In this document: positions 1 to 9,568 of the stretch, one piece after another
Numbering within the stretch: position 1 is the stretch's first letter
How the letters are laid out: each line of letters begins with the position of its first letter
Assembly (NCBI RefSeq): GCF_900115475.1
Contig: NZ_FOWP01000006.1
Location: 267,298-331,297 of the forward strand
Direction: 5' to 3'
Source: Ectopseudomonas composti
GTDB taxonomy: Bacteria > Pseudomonadota > Gammaproteobacteria > Pseudomonadales > Pseudomonadaceae
DNA length: 64,000 nt
Notes under the pieces: generated by a model
Seen by the model: only the letters and a program-made list of their open reading frames with translations
Database searches by the model: none
Told to the model about the DNA's origin: nothing
Translations under genes and position numbers: made by a program

Positions 1-41
1 TATACTCGCAGCTCGCTCAAGAGCGCCGCAGGTTCGATGAC

Positions 42-1100
42 ATGACGCAGATTTCCGAACGCCTTCTGGTTCAAGCCCACCTCGATGCCAAACAGCCCAA
101 GCCGCTGACCGCCGAGGAAGAGGCCTTCTATCGCCGTGAAATCGCCGCCGAGCTGAAGAAGCAGAACGCGGTGCTGGTGGCGCACTATTACTGCGATCCG
201 GTCATCCAGGCGCTGGCAGAGGAAACCGGTGGCTGCGTTTCCGACTCCCTGGAAATGGCCCGCTTTGGCAATCAGCACCCGGCGCAGACCGTGGTGGTCG
301 CCGGGGTCAAGTTCATGGGCGAGACAGCGAAGATCCTCAACCCGGAAAAGCGCGTACTGATGCCGACTCTGGAGGCGACTTGCTCGCTTGACCTGGGCTG
401 CCCGGTGGACGAATTCTCGGCCTTTTGCGATCAGCACCCGGAGCGTACCGTGGTGGTCTACGCCAACACCTCGGCCGCGGTGAAAGCGCGCGCCGACTGG
501 GTGGTGACCTCCAGTTGCGCGCTGGAGATCGTCGAGAGCCTGATGGACAACGGCGAGACCATCATTTGGGCGCCAGACAAGCACCTGGGTAACTACATTC
601 AGCGCGAGACCGGTGCCGACATGCTGCTGTGGGATGGCGCCTGCATCGTGCACGAGGAGTTCAAGTCCAAGCAATTGCTGGACATGAAGGCGCTGTACCC
701 GGATGCCGCGATTCTGGTGCACCCCGAATCACCGCTGAATGTGGTTGAGCTGGCCGATGCAGTGGGCTCGACCAGTCAGTTGATCAAGGCGGCGCAGACC
801 CTGCCGAACTCCACCTTCATCGTCGCCACCGACCGCGGCATCTTCTACAAGATGCAGCAGCTGTGCCCGGACAAGACCTTCATCGAGGCGCCGACTGCCG
901 GTAACGGTGCCGCCTGCCGCAGCTGTGCGCACTGCCCGTGGATGGCGATGAACACCCTGGAGCGGGTGTTGAACGGCTTGCGTCAGGGTTCTGGCGAGAT
1001 TCACGTCGACCCGGCGTTGATTCCCAAGGCGATCAAGCCGCTCAAGCGCATGCTCGACTTCACCCAGGCCGCTCGGATGAAAGTCGCCGGTAACGCCTGA
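42..1100 (+). CDS. nadA: Quinolinate synthase NadA
   Basis: Condenses iminoaspartate with dihydroxyacetone phosphate to quinolinate in de novo NAD synthesis, in the cytoplasm. The 352-residue length fits the family. The three cysteines expected to hold the 4Fe-4S cluster are visible in [10 protein letters not shown], in TSSCALE and in the C-terminal CRSCAHCPW. The N-terminal [10 protein letters not shown] segment is also typical. The gene stands alone, since nadB and nadC are not in the window. The start follows a weak purine-rich stretch near the window edge, so the promoter may lie mostly outside. A strong hairpin follows 17 bases after the stop. Confidence 0.97.
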   Translation: MTQISERLLVQAHLDAKQPKPLTAEEEAFYRREIAAELKKQNAVLVAHYYCDPVIQALAEETGGCVSDSLEMARFGNQHPAQTVVVAGVKFMGETAKILNPEKRVLMPTLEATCSLDLGCPVDEFSAFCDQHPERTVVVYANTSAAVKARADWVVTSSCALEIVESLMDNGETIIWAPDKHLGNYIQRETGADMLLWDGACIVHEEFKSKQLLDMKALYPDAAILVHPESPLNVVELADAVGSTSQLIKAAQTLPNSTFIVATDRGIFYKMQQLCPDKTFIEAPTAGNGAACRSCAHCPWMAMNTLERVLNGLRQGSGEIHVDPALIPKAIKPLKRMLDFTQAARMKVAGNA

Positions 1101-1116
1101 CAGGCATGCAGTCGAA

Positions 1117-1144
1117 AAGAAGCCCAGCTGATGCTGGGCTTCTT
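1117..1144 (+). terminator. Intrinsic terminator of nadA
   Basis: A perfect 12-bp stem (AAGAAGCCCAGC) with a TGAT loop is followed by GCTTTA. It lies between convergent nadA and the LOG gene and could act on both strands, because the opposite side is also A/T-rich. Confidence 0.8.
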
Positions 1145-1151
1145 GCTTTAT

Positions 1152-1213
1152 GTAGCCCGGATGCAATCCGGGAATGGCGAGAGGGCAATATCCCCGGATT
1201 GCATCCGGGCTAC
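1152..1213. repeat. REP pair, GTAGCCCGGAT family
   Basis: Two inverted copies of a GTAGCCCGGATGCAATCCGG unit are separated by about 20 bases. The same family occurs at 54661-54715 and as a single copy at 63556-63577. It fills the space between convergent nadA and the LOG gene. Confidence 0.85.
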
Positions 1214-1227
1214 GGCAACGCGTCTGT

Positions 1228-2301
1228 TCAGGTTGCCCAATTTTTCGGCTCGTTGACCACATTGAGCAGCGCGCGCAAGCGACCATAGTCGCGTCCATTG
1301 AAAGCGAACGCCAGCCGGGTCAGGTGGCAGAGTTCCGGTTCGTCACGTTCCTGTTCGCAATAAGGCTGTTGGGTGAAGCCACCTTCCTTGCACAGGCTGG
1401 CGAAGTCGCTGTGCAGCTTCGCCAGAGTGGCCTCGTTGAGCGGATGGTTGAGGCGAATAACGAAGCGCTCCTTGAGCCAGCGGCTGGAGTGGAAGTTGCG
1501 GTAGAAGTTGGCGATTTCATCCACGGCTTCTTCGGCGCTGTAGACCAGGTGCATCAGGTTTAGGTCGGTGGGCAGGATGTAGCCGTTATCGCCGAGCTGC
1601 CGGCGGATAAAGTCCAGCGCGTCTTTCCAGTAGCTTCCGCCTGGTTGATCGAGCAGCACCACGGGTACCAGCGGGCTCTTGCCGGTCTGGATCAGCGTCA
1701 GTACTTCCAGCGCCTCGTCGAGCGTGCCGAAGCCGCCGGGGCAGAGCACCAGGCCATCGGCTTCCTTGACGAAGAACAGCTTGCGCAGAAAGAAGAAGTG
1801 AAACGACAGCAGGTGATGACTGCCGCGCATCGTGGCGTTGGCCGCTTGCTCGAAGGGCAGGGTGATATTGAACCCCAGGCTGTTTTCCGTGCCGGCGCCT
1901 TCGTGGGCAGCAGCCATGATGCCGCCACCAGCACCGGTGACTACCATCAGGTCGCGGTGTGCCAGTAGCGCGCCGAGCTCTCGTGCTTGCTGATACAGGG
2001 GGTGATCGGCAGGCGTGCGCGCCGAACCGAACACCGTGACCTTGCGTCTGCGTTTCAACTGCTCAAGCACGCCGAAGGCGCGCTCCATTTCGCGCAGGGT
2101 CTGCATCATGATCTTGGCGTCCCAGCGGTTGCGGTCTGCCTGGGCCATGTGGATCACGGTGGTGAGCATTTCGCGGTACAGCGACAGGTTGGGGCTGTTG
2201 CCCGGGGCTGCCAGCGCAACCAGCTCGTCCACCTTGCTGGTGAGGTCGACTTCGCTGGTTTGCACGTGGCGGGACAGATAGTCGTCCGGTTCAAAGGGCA
2301 T
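1228..2301 (-). CDS. LOG/TIGR00730-family Rossmann-fold protein
   Basis: Lysine-decarboxylase-like fold protein of the LOG (Lonely Guy) type. Family members hydrolyse nucleoside 5'-monophosphates to free base plus ribose phosphate. The fold's two signatures are present: a glycine-rich TGAGGGIMAAAHEGAG segment and CPGGFGTLDEALEV with the catalytic-site PGG-GT-E pattern. At 357 residues it is longer than minimal LOG proteins (about 180-200), with an N-terminal helical extension of about 100 residues and a C-terminal extension of about 90. It is shorter than PpnN. I chose the start at 2301 because GAGGAG sits 7 bases upstream. A longer reading from 2328 adds nine residues. The substrate is not deducible from sequence. 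Confidence 0.85.
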   Translation of the reverse strand: MPFEPDDYLSRHVQTSEVDLTSKVDELVALAAPGNSPNLSLYREMLTTVIHMAQADRNRWDAKIMMQTLREMERAFGVLEQLKRRRKVTVFGSARTPADHPLYQQARELGALLAHRDLMVVTGAGGGIMAAAHEGAGTENSLGFNITLPFEQAANATMRGSHHLLSFHFFFLRKLFFVKEADGLVLCPGGFGTLDEALEVLTLIQTGKSPLVPVVLLDQPGGSYWKDALDFIRRQLGDNGYILPTDLNLMHLVYSAEEAVDEIANFYRNFHSSRWLKERFVIRLNHPLNEATLAKLHSDFASLCKEGGFTQQPYCEQERDEPELCHLTRLAFAFNGRDYGRLRALLNVVNEPKNWAT

Positions 2302-2432
2302 GGAAACTCTCCTCTTCTTGGCTGGCAAAACGCTTGAAGCGTCTCGCCCTGGCCGGTTCCTTGATTATGGAGTGTTAAGCAGCTTGCCACAGGCAGGCTG
2401 CCGTTTCGTTGCGGCCTTTTCGTAAGCGTCGA

Positions 2433-3836
2433 TTACAGGGCGATCTGTTCTCCTGGCTCGGGAATGTTGGCGATCCAGTTCAGGCGTTCGCGCAGGGCTT
2501 GTTGCAGAGCCTGCATCTTCTCCAGCTCGCCATGCACCAGATACAGCTCGGGGTGATGGGTGAACTGGCTGGCCCAGTCGAGCAATTGTGATTGCCCAGC
2601 GTGGGCCGAGAAGCCGCCGAGGGTATGCACCTTGGCTTTCACCGCGATGCGCTGATGCAGCACCTTGACTATTTCAGCACCGTCGACGATCAGCCGCCCG
2701 AGCGTGCCCTTGGCCTGGAAGCCAGGGAAAACCAGGTGACAGTTCTCGCGCCAGAGGTTGTGCTTGAAGTGATGGACGATGCGCCCACCATTGCACATGC
2801 CGGCGCCGGCGATGATGATCGCGCCGCTGTTGATCCGGTTGATCGCCATCGACTCTTCGGCTGTTGGTGTACAGCGCAGGATCGGCAGCCAGTCTTCGAC
2901 GCGTTTTACCCCCTTGGCGGACAGTGTGGCGCGATCCTCGGCCGCAAACTGGTCGTGGAAGTGGCTGTAGATGGCATTGGCGCGGATGGCCATGGGGCTG
3001 TCGAGGAACACCGCCTGTTGCGGTAGCCGGCCCTCCTGGTAGAAGCGGCCGAGGTAGTAGATCAGGTCCTGGGTGCGGCCGACGGCGAACGACGGGATCA
3101 GCACGTTGCCGCCTTCCTTGTGAGCCTGCTGGAGAATCTCTGCCAGCTCTTCCAGGGTTTGTTCGCTGGGGCGGTGATCACGGTCGCCGTAGGTCGATTC
3201 CATCAGCAGTACATCGGCCTGCCTCAGTTGCACAGGTGCCTGCATCAGCGGTGAGCAGGTATTGCCCAGGTCACCGGAAAACACCAGATGGCGCTGCAGA
3301 TGATGGTCTTGTACCTGAATCTCGACGATGGCCGAGCCAAGAATATGGCCTGCATTGTGGAAGGTGACCTGCACGCCCTTGGCCACCTCGACCATTGCAC
3401 CATAGGCATGTGCGCGGCGCTGACTAAGGGCCTGTTCGGTATTGGCGACGGTATACAGCGGTTTGACCGCCGGCTTGCCCTGGCGTGCGCGCCAGCGGTT
3501 TTCCCACTCGGCGTCCTTTTCCTGGAGAAAGGCGGAGTCCAGCAGCATCAGCTCGAGCAGTTCGCAGCTGGCTTCGGTGGCATGAATCGGGCCGCGATAT
3601 CCCTCGGCTACCAGGCGCGGTAGCAGTCCACTGTGATCGAGATGGGCGTGGGAGATGACCACGGCATCCAGCGTTTGGGGATCGAAGGGGAAGGCGGTGC
3701 GATTCTGATCCTCCTCCTGGCGACGGCCTTGGTGCATGCCGCATTCGAGCAAGACCTTGGCGCCATCACGGCTCTCTAGCAGATAGCAGGAACCCGTGAC
3801 TTGTTGGATCGCGCCGATGAAGGTGAGCAGGGCCAT
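2433..3836 (-). CDS. Beta-CASP metallo-beta-lactamase RNA-processing exonuclease
   Basis: Metallo-beta-lactamase fold hydrolase of the beta-CASP/CPSF73-like group, predicted to cleave RNA. The zinc motif HAHLDHSG lies near residue 58. LVFSGDLGN (motif 3 Asp), a beta-CASP insert and the C-terminal VHGE then follow, with GGFSAHAGQ supplying the last histidine. Length is 467 residues. The start at 3836 has GAGGA upstream; an in-frame reading back to 3971 would add 45 residues lacking family similarity. It stands alone, transcribed toward the LOG gene, and its cellular substrate is unknown. Confidence 0.9.
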   Translation of the reverse strand: MALLTFIGAIQQVTGSCYLLESRDGAKVLLECGMHQGRRQEEDQNRTAFPFDPQTLDAVVISHAHLDHSGLLPRLVAEGYRGPIHATEASCELLELMLLDSAFLQEKDAEWENRWRARQGKPAVKPLYTVANTEQALSQRRAHAYGAMVEVAKGVQVTFHNAGHILGSAIVEIQVQDHHLQRHLVFSGDLGNTCSPLMQAPVQLRQADVLLMESTYGDRDHRPSEQTLEELAEILQQAHKEGGNVLIPSFAVGRTQDLIYYLGRFYQEGRLPQQAVFLDSPMAIRANAIYSHFHDQFAAEDRATLSAKGVKRVEDWLPILRCTPTAEESMAINRINSGAIIIAGAGMCNGGRIVHHFKHNLWRENCHLVFPGFQAKGTLGRLIVDGAEIVKVLHQRIAVKAKVHTLGGFSAHAGQSQLLDWASQFTHHPELYLVHGELEKMQALQQALRERLNWIANIPEPGEQIAL

Positions 3837-4217
3837 GGTGCTGTCCTCGTCGTGATGAGGAGGTGAGTCTGCAGGTTCTGTCCGGTGCAGGCCTTGATGC
3901 AGATCAGCCGGCGCCTGGGGAGGTGTTCTCAGCATAGTCGCCTGTGGCTTGCCGTTCGTCTGAGCGGGCATGTTCTAGCCAGGTGTCTGATTTACTTGCA
4001 CAGAGCAGGATGTGTTCAGTGGTGTGGCCAGCGGAGTGCAGCGCAAGGCGCTGGGCTCAGGCGACTGCAGGTGTTGCGCATCAATTGGCCATCAATGGCT
4101 GCTGAGGATTTTTGCTTGAGGCTGACGGGCGAAAGATGAATGGCCCCCGACAGGCAGGTGGAACCTCATCCGCCACGTCGAGTCTGCTGTGTGGTCAACA
4201 GGAAGGGAGGGGCAGGC
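3837..4217. other. Intergenic region without supported gene
   Basis: About 380 bases separate the divergent beta-CASP gene and the small RHH-like gene. The short open frames here lack ribosome sites and plausible composition. It presumably holds both promoters, but I could not identify convincing -35/-10 pairs. Confidence 0.5.
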
Positions 4218-4412
4218 ATGCCCAGATTGATTCTGGAGATAGAAACGGATCTCTACCGCATGCTGCAACAGGCAGCGCGAACCAACCAACTGAGCTTGCA
4301 GGACGAATGTACGCGCCGCCTGGAGGGTGGTGTGCGGCGTTCACGCTACATGGAGGCCTTGCTCGCCGAACTGCGCGCCGATGACGCGCAGCGCCGAGCG
4401 GAAAGGGGCTGA
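4218..4412 (+). CDS. Small hypothetical protein, 64 aa
   Basis: A short charged protein starting MPRLILEIETDLYRML. The pattern of a short beta strand, then an amphipathic helix and an arginine-rich C-terminus resembles ribbon-helix-helix DNA-binding or antitoxin-like proteins. No toxin-like partner follows. The start is set by GGGAGGGG 5-12 bases before the ATG; a longer frame from 4140 lacks a ribosome site. It converges with the next gene, with 13 bases between stops. Function is unknown. Confidence 0.6.
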   Translation: MPRLILEIETDLYRMLQQAARTNQLSLQDECTRRLEGGVRRSRYMEALLAELRADDAQRRAERG

Positions 4413-4425
4413 GCTTAGCCCCGGC

Positions 4426-4827
4426 TCAGAGACCGCAGTCGCTCTTGTCGAAGACTTCGACGGTGACCGGGCGATTGCTGCGGTATTCGCTGAACTGGTA
4501 GCGCAGCTGTGCGCCCTGAGCCAGCAGGCTGCGGTAGCCCGGGTTGCGGCAGACGCTGGCGGCCAGTTGCGCACGCACGGTGTCGGGATTGCCGCGCATC
4601 TTCGCGGCATGCGCTTCACGCACGCTGAGGTGGTTGATCAGCGTGTGACCCTCCACGGTGTAGCCCTGATCGAGAATGTCCTCGTTGATCGCCCGTGGCG
4701 TACCTTCGCTGCTTTGCCGGGCGACCTGCTCCAGGGTGCGAGTCAGCTCCATTTCCTTCAGCGAAGCCGCCTGGGCAGTGGGAAGCATCAGGCTGAGCGC
4801 GAGAGCGGGAAGGATGTAACGCAACAT
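4426..4827 (-). CDS. Secreted/periplasmic QSregVF-type protein (PA3611-like)
   Basis: A 133-residue exported protein with a clear signal peptide (MLRYILPALALSLMLPTAQA, cleaved after AQA). It has two cysteines, in SVCRNPGY and KSDCGL, that could form a disulfide. The body resembles the Pseudomonas family annotated as quorum-sensing-regulated virulence factor. I recognise the family from residues such as LEQVARQSSEGTPRAINED, but no biochemical function is established from sequence. The start at 4827 has GGAGT upstream. An extended reading from 4899 would place residues ahead of the signal peptide and is rejected. Confidence 0.7.
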   Translation of the reverse strand: MLRYILPALALSLMLPTAQAASLKEMELTRTLEQVARQSSEGTPRAINEDILDQGYTVEGHTLINHLSVREAHAAKMRGNPDTVRAQLAASVCRNPGYRSLLAQGAQLRYQFSEYRSNRPVTVEVFDKSDCGL

Positions 4828-5116
4828 GTAGGGTGACTCCTGAAAACGTGGACGAGGGTTGGACAGGGCTTCGGGGCGAATGTTCGCGCTGGTAGCCAAT
4901 TGCCTGCCTGAAACAAAGTGTTACCGATGGGGACATGCTGGCCTCTGGCCGCCGTCCGTCACCACGACCAAAGGCCGGGGATCATCGGCCAAACCTGCAC
5001 GTCACAGACATTGAGCCGCCGTTGCAGCCGGACGTTGCCCGCGCAGACCTGCCTGAAGTCTGTCGCGGGTGCTTGCCGTGCTGCGTGGTGTTCAAGCAGC
5101 GTGCAGGAGAATAACA

Positions 5117-6805
5117 ATGACAATGCTCTTTCGGCGCTGGCCATCGCGGGTGATGGTCGGCAGTTTACTGGTTTTGCCTGTCGCACAGGTGCAGGCATCC
5201 GGTTATCACTTTGGTTCGCAGTCAGTGGCGGCGCAGGGTTCGGCGCATGCCAACGGTGCCGAGGCCGCCGACCCCTCGACCATTTTCTACAACCCGGCCG
5301 GCCTGGCCCGGCTCAAGGGCACGCAGGTGACCTCCGGCCTGACCGTTGTGCTGCCAGACGGCGATTACGAGGACAAGGGCAGCCGTGACGTATTCGGCAA
5401 CCCGGTGTCGGGGGATGCGGGCGAGTTTCTGCCTGATGCGGCGGCTGCACCGAACTTCTATTTCTCTCACGAGATCAACGACCAGGTGACGGTCGGCCTC
5501 GGTATTTTCACCCCGTTCGGCGCCAAGCTCGATTACAAGGAGGACTGGGCCGGGCGCTATGGCATCCAGTCGGCCAGTCTGGAGACGGTGACCTTCAACC
5601 CGAGCATTGCCTTTCGCTTCAACGAACACCACAGCATTGGCTTCGGTGTCTCGGCGCAGTACATCAAGTCGGTGCAGCGCGGTGCAGCGGACGTCAAAGG
5701 TGCATCGAGGCAGTTGGCGGGGCAGTTCGTCAAAGAGAACCAGAGCCTGACCGAGCTGGCGGCCTCGCCACTTGGGCAGTTCGCCATCCCCTTGCTTTAC
5801 GGCATCGATGTACCCAGTGAGATCAGTAATTGCAACGGTCAGACTGATGATGCCTTCGTCGACTGCGTGGCGAAGAATTTCTCCGACAACGTTCAGGGTG
5901 ATGGCTACTTCCGGGTCAAGGGCGATGATTGGGGCTTTGGCTGGAATATCGGTTACATGTGGGAACCGACCGAATCGACGCGCTTTGGCGTGTCCTATCG
6001 CTCCAACATTCGCCACACCCTGGAAGGTGAGACCAAATGGAGCTTCGCCGGTGTGTCCGGCAGTGTGCCTTCGCCCGATACCGATCTGAGTGGTGGCATC
6101 GACCTTGGCATCATCACCTTGCCGCCAGCCGATGCCTTGGGCCAGGTGCTGGATCCAGACAACTGGATCAATCCCGGTGAATTCGCCGGCTCCAGGCTGC
6201 ACCCCAACTCCAAGGCGAAGACCGCCATCGATACACCGGAGATGCTCTCCTTCAACGCCTTCCACCAGCTCAACGACAAGGTGGCGCTGATGGCAGACCT
6301 GACCTTCACCCGCCATTCGCGGCTCGACGAGGTGCGCATCGGTATCGATCAGGTGGCGGGCTATCCCTACTTCAACGGCGTGACCGAGGGCGATCTGAGC
6401 GTCAAACAGGACTGGAAGGACAGCTACAAGATTTCTCTGGGCATGAACTACCAGTACAGCGACGATCTGCTGCTGCGTACCGGTGTTGCCTATGACCGCT
6501 CACCGGTCAGCTCGCCGCAGTTGCGTCACCCGGCGTTTCCCGATGCCGATCGCTACTGGCTGTCGTTCGGTGCCAACTACAAGGTGACGCCCGATACCTC
6601 GGTGGATCTGGCCTACAGCTACGTGCAGTTCTCCAGCGGCAAGATGGATTACCGCGATGGCTGTTCACCTGCCGGCTGGGTGCCGGGCGCCGGTGGCCTG
6701 TATCAGGACAGCGGAGTGCGCTGCACCGGCAACGGCGGCAACTACACCGGTGAGTACGAGACCCGTATCCATTTCATCGGCCTGGCCTTGAACCACACGT
6801 TCTGA
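5117..6805 (+). CDS. FadL-family outer membrane long-chain fatty acid / hydrophobe transporter
   Basis: Outer-membrane beta-barrel for uptake of hydrophobic compounds. After a signal peptide ending VAQVQA, the mature protein shows the FadL N-terminal hallmarks SGYHFGSQSVAAQGSAHA and FYNPAGLARL (NPA motif). Alternating aromatic beta strands follow, up to the terminal HFIGLALNHTF with the usual C-terminal phenylalanine. Length of 562 residues is at the upper end for FadL. The ATG at 5117 has AGGAG 7 bases upstream. It is monocistronic, with no fatty-acid oxidation gene beside it, so the actual ligand is uncertain. Confidence 0.9.
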   Translation: MTMLFRRWPSRVMVGSLLVLPVAQVQASGYHFGSQSVAAQGSAHANGAEAADPSTIFYNPAGLARLKGTQVTSGLTVVLPDGDYEDKGSRDVFGNPVSGDAGEFLPDAAAAPNFYFSHEINDQVTVGLGIFTPFGAKLDYKEDWAGRYGIQSASLETVTFNPSIAFRFNEHHSIGFGVSAQYIKSVQRGAADVKGASRQLAGQFVKENQSLTELAASPLGQFAIPLLYGIDVPSEISNCNGQTDDAFVDCVAKNFSDNVQGDGYFRVKGDDWGFGWNIGYMWEPTESTRFGVSYRSNIRHTLEGETKWSFAGVSGSVPSPDTDLSGGIDLGIITLPPADALGQVLDPDNWINPGEFAGSRLHPNSKAKTAIDTPEMLSFNAFHQLNDKVALMADLTFTRHSRLDEVRIGIDQVAGYPYFNGVTEGDLSVKQDWKDSYKISLGMNYQYSDDLLLRTGVAYDRSPVSSPQLRHPAFPDADRYWLSFGANYKVTPDTSVDLAYSYVQFSSGKMDYRDGCSPAGWVPGAGGLYQDSGVRCTGNGGNYTGEYETRIHFIGLALNHTF

Positions 6806-6864
6806 GCGCCAGAGCAGCGAATGGGGGTGGTAGAATCGCGCCCCCGTTCGTTGTCGCGCCCTCC

Positions 6865-7587
6865 ATGACCCATCCAGCCCCACATGCCGTTGCCCGCCTG
6901 CGTACCGAACGTCTGGCGCGCAGCCTGAAACCTTTCGTCGCCCGCGGCTCACGTGCCGAGCGCTGCCCGCATTGCCGGGTGCAGCCGACGCATTGCCTGT
7001 GCGCCTGGCGCCCGCAGGTCGAAGCCAATGCCGCAATGTGCCTGGTGATGCACGATATCGAGGCACTGAAACCGAGCAATACCGGTTGGCTGATCGCTGA
7101 TGTGGTGCCTGAAACTCACGCCTTCGGTTGGACACGCACTGCTGTCGAGCCAGCGTTGCTGGCACTGTTGGCCGATCCGAAATGGCAGCCTTATCTGGTC
7201 TTTCCCGGTGAGTACGTGGCGCCGCAGCGCGTGGTCGAGGAGGTGACGCTGGCCCCTGGCAAGCGGCCGCTGTTCGTGCTGCTCGATGCTACCTGGACCG
7301 AGGCGCGCAAGATGTTTCGCAAGAGCCCCTATCTGGATGCGCTGCCGGTGTTGAGCCTGACGCCGGCGCAGCTATCGCGCTATCGCCTGCGTCGTTCCAC
7401 TCGCGGCGAGCACCTCTGTACTGCCGAAGTGGCCGCCATGTGTCTGGAGCTGGCTGGCGATCTGCGCGCCGGTGAGGCGCTGGATGATTACCTCGACGTT
7501 TTCAGCCAGCACTACCTGGCGGCCAAGCGCCGTTTGCCGCTGGATCTCAACGACGCTCTGCACCAGCGTTTGCAGACGTACCGCTGA
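6865..7587 (+). CDS. tapT: DTW-domain tRNA-uridine aminocarboxypropyltransferase
   Basis: Predicted to transfer the 3-amino-3-carboxypropyl group of S-adenosylmethionine to a tRNA uridine (acp3U), as shown for the E. coli DTW protein TapT/YfiP. Seen in sequence: an N-terminal CPHCRVQPTHCLC cysteine cluster, then VFPGEY and LDATWTEARKMFRKS, the DTW motif region, and SRYRLRRSTRGEHLCTAE near the end. Length 240 residues. Its 3' end overlaps the convergent DMT transporter by 41 bases, so the two genes share coding sequence on opposite strands. Confidence 0.85.
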   Translation: MTHPAPHAVARLRTERLARSLKPFVARGSRAERCPHCRVQPTHCLCAWRPQVEANAAMCLVMHDIEALKPSNTGWLIADVVPETHAFGWTRTAVEPALLALLADPKWQPYLVFPGEYVAPQRVVEEVTLAPGKRPLFVLLDATWTEARKMFRKSPYLDALPVLSLTPAQLSRYRLRRSTRGEHLCTAEVAAMCLELAGDLRAGEALDDYLDVFSQHYLAAKRRLPLDLNDALHQRLQTYR

Positions 7588-8473
7588 GTTCACTGGGCAG
7601 TGGCTTGGGCCACAGCTGAGCCAGCAGCATGCCGCCAAACATCAGTGCGCAACCCAGGTAGCCGCGTATTGCCAGCACTTCGCCCAGCAGCAGAGCACCG
7701 GCGATGGCCGCGAACACCGCTTCCAGCGAGAGAATGATCGCTGCATGCGAGGCGATGGCATGCTGCTGCGCTACCACTTGCAGGGTGAAGCCCACCGCCA
7801 CGCCGAACAGGCCGCCGTAGAGGATGGCCGGGCCGGCAGCCAGGATGCCGGCCAGCGTTGCCGTCTCGAACAGCGCTGCCAGCAACAGGCTGATCACCGC
7901 GCAGGTGGCGAACTGGATGAATGCCAGGCGTAGCGGATCGTGGCGGCTGGCGAAGAACCCCACCAGCAACACGTGAATCCCCCAGACGAAGGCGCCGGCC
8001 AACTGCAGCCAGTCGCCGGAGGCTACGCTGAAACCTTCGCCGACGCTGAGCAGGAACATGCCGATCACTGCCAGGCTGGCGCCCAACCAGATGCCCGCGC
8101 TGCTGCGCTGGCCGATCAGCAGGCCGAGAATCGGCACCACGATCACGTACAGGCCGGTGATGAAACCGGAGTTGGTCACCGTGGTGAACAGCAAGCCGAC
8201 CTGCTGCAGGTTGATCCCCAGTGACAGCGCCAGACCCATGACCACGCCGCCCAGTAACAGGTTGCGATTCAGCGCGGCGGCAGGGCGTTGCTGGCGGCGC
8301 TGCAGCAGGGCCAGCACTGGCAGCAGCACCAGGCAGGCGAGGGCGAAGCGCAGGCCGGTATAAAGAAAGGGGCCGATATTATCCATGCCCAGACGCTGGG
8401 CGACGAAGGCACTGCCCCAGATCATCGCGGTAATCAGCATCAACAGGTCGGCGCGCAGGGCCTGGCTTCGCAT
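7547..8473 (-). CDS. DMT-superfamily EamA transporter
   Basis: Inner-membrane permease of the drug/metabolite transporter superfamily, with two EamA repeats and about ten hydrophobic segments in 308 residues. It opens with LMLITAMIWGSAFVAQRLGM, characteristic of EamA repeat 1. Substrate cannot be inferred. The start at 8473 is preferred because the upstream extension (to 8539) is not membrane-like. The last 41 bases lie inside the convergent tapT gene, so its C-terminal residues are encoded antisense to tapT. Confidence 0.85.
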   Translation of the reverse strand: MRSQALRADLLMLITAMIWGSAFVAQRLGMDNIGPFLYTGLRFALACLVLLPVLALLQRRQQRPAAALNRNLLLGGVVMGLALSLGINLQQVGLLFTTVTNSGFITGLYVIVVPILGLLIGQRSSAGIWLGASLAVIGMFLLSVGEGFSVASGDWLQLAGAFVWGIHVLLVGFFASRHDPLRLAFIQFATCAVISLLLAALFETATLAGILAAGPAILYGGLFGVAVGFTLQVVAQQHAIASHAAIILSLEAVFAAIAGALLLGEVLAIRGYLGCALMFGGMLLAQLWPKPLPSELSGTSANAGAERR

Positions 8474-8677
8474 TGGCAGCGTCTCGGCGGGAAAGCTGCG
8501 CATCCTGCCGCAAAGCATTGCGCTTGACCACCCCGTCACAGCTCGGCATGCTGAGCGCCGCCGTCGGTCCGAGTGGGGAGTCTGTGATGCTGAATGAGCA
8601 GGCTTGAGCGGGTCTTCAGGCGAAAAGCACTGCCATACTTACCTCAGTGCCACTCATAACAAGAACAGGATCTGCCA

Positions 8678-9328
8678 ATGGCTGCCTACGAAATCCTGAT
8701 TGCCGACGACCACCCGTTGTTTCGCAGCGCGCTACAACAAGCACTGACTCTGGGGCTGGGGCCTGAAGTGCGCTTGGTAGAAGCGGCCAGCATCGCCGAA
8801 CTCGAAGGCCACCTGGCCACCAAGGGCGATTGGGACCTGGTATTGCTCGATCTCAACATGCCTGGTGCCTACGGTTTCTCTGGGCTGGTGTTGTTGCGCG
8901 GTCAGTATCCGCATATTCCGGTGGTGATGATCTCTGCTCAGGAAGAGGCTTGCGTGGTCAACCGCTCCCGCGAGTTCGGGGCCAGCGGCTTCATTCCCAA
9001 ATCCAGCCCACTGGAAACGCTGCAGCAAGCCGTGCGCCAGGTACTCGATGGTGACACCTGGTGGCCGGCGTTGGCCGAGAAGGGCGCGCCAGTTTCCGAA
9101 GAGGCCAAGGCCGCCAGTGCCGGTCTCGCCAGCCTCACGCCGCAGCAATTTCGTGTGCTGACCATGGTCTGCGAAGGCCTGCTGAACAAGCAGATCGCTT
9201 ACGAGCTGAGCGTCTCCGAGGCGACGGTCAAGGCGCATGTCACGGCGATTTTCCGCAAGCTCGGCGTGCGTACTCGTACCCAGGCGGCGTTGCTGCTGCA
9301 GCAGATGGAATCGATTCCCACGCAGTGA
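8678..9328 (+). CDS. erdR: LuxR-type response regulator ErdR
   Basis: Two-component response regulator of the NarL/LuxR class. The receiver domain is residues 1-125, with acidic pocket ADDH, phospho-acceptor Asp in LVLLDLNMPG and Lys in PKSS. The HTH LuxR domain is about residues 150-215 (LTPQQFRVLTMVCEGLLNKQIA). In pseudomonads this orthologue beside dgkA regulates acetate/ethanol metabolism genes such as acsA. The name rests on similarity and on the dgkA neighbour. No histidine kinase is encoded nearby, so the sensor must be elsewhere. Confidence 0.85.
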   Translation: MAAYEILIADDHPLFRSALQQALTLGLGPEVRLVEAASIAELEGHLATKGDWDLVLLDLNMPGAYGFSGLVLLRGQYPHIPVVMISAQEEACVVNRSREFGASGFIPKSSPLETLQQAVRQVLDGDTWWPALAEKGAPVSEEAKAASAGLASLTPQQFRVLTMVCEGLLNKQIAYELSVSEATVKAHVTAIFRKLGVRTRTQAALLLQQMESIPTQ

Positions 9329-9568
9329 GAACCCATCGACGATCGCTGCGAGTGGGTGTTGCAGTGTTGAAAGTAAGCTCGGAAAGCCGCTAGTTGCGGC
9401 GACCGCCCTGCAGAGCGGCCCGGGTCCGAACGAAGTGATTTTGCAGCTAGCAAACTCCACATCCTGACTTATTTTCGCCCTGTCTCGTTGGCGCTCGCGA
9501 TCTCGTATATAGGTTCTCGCGCAGCAGATGCAGTAAGCTGCGCGCCTCTTCCTGCAGGGGTGAGGCGC

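Noticed and set aside
3885..4139. 84-codon frame upstream of the small RHH-like gene
   Set aside because: No ribosome site and no protein-like pattern; treated as intergenic.
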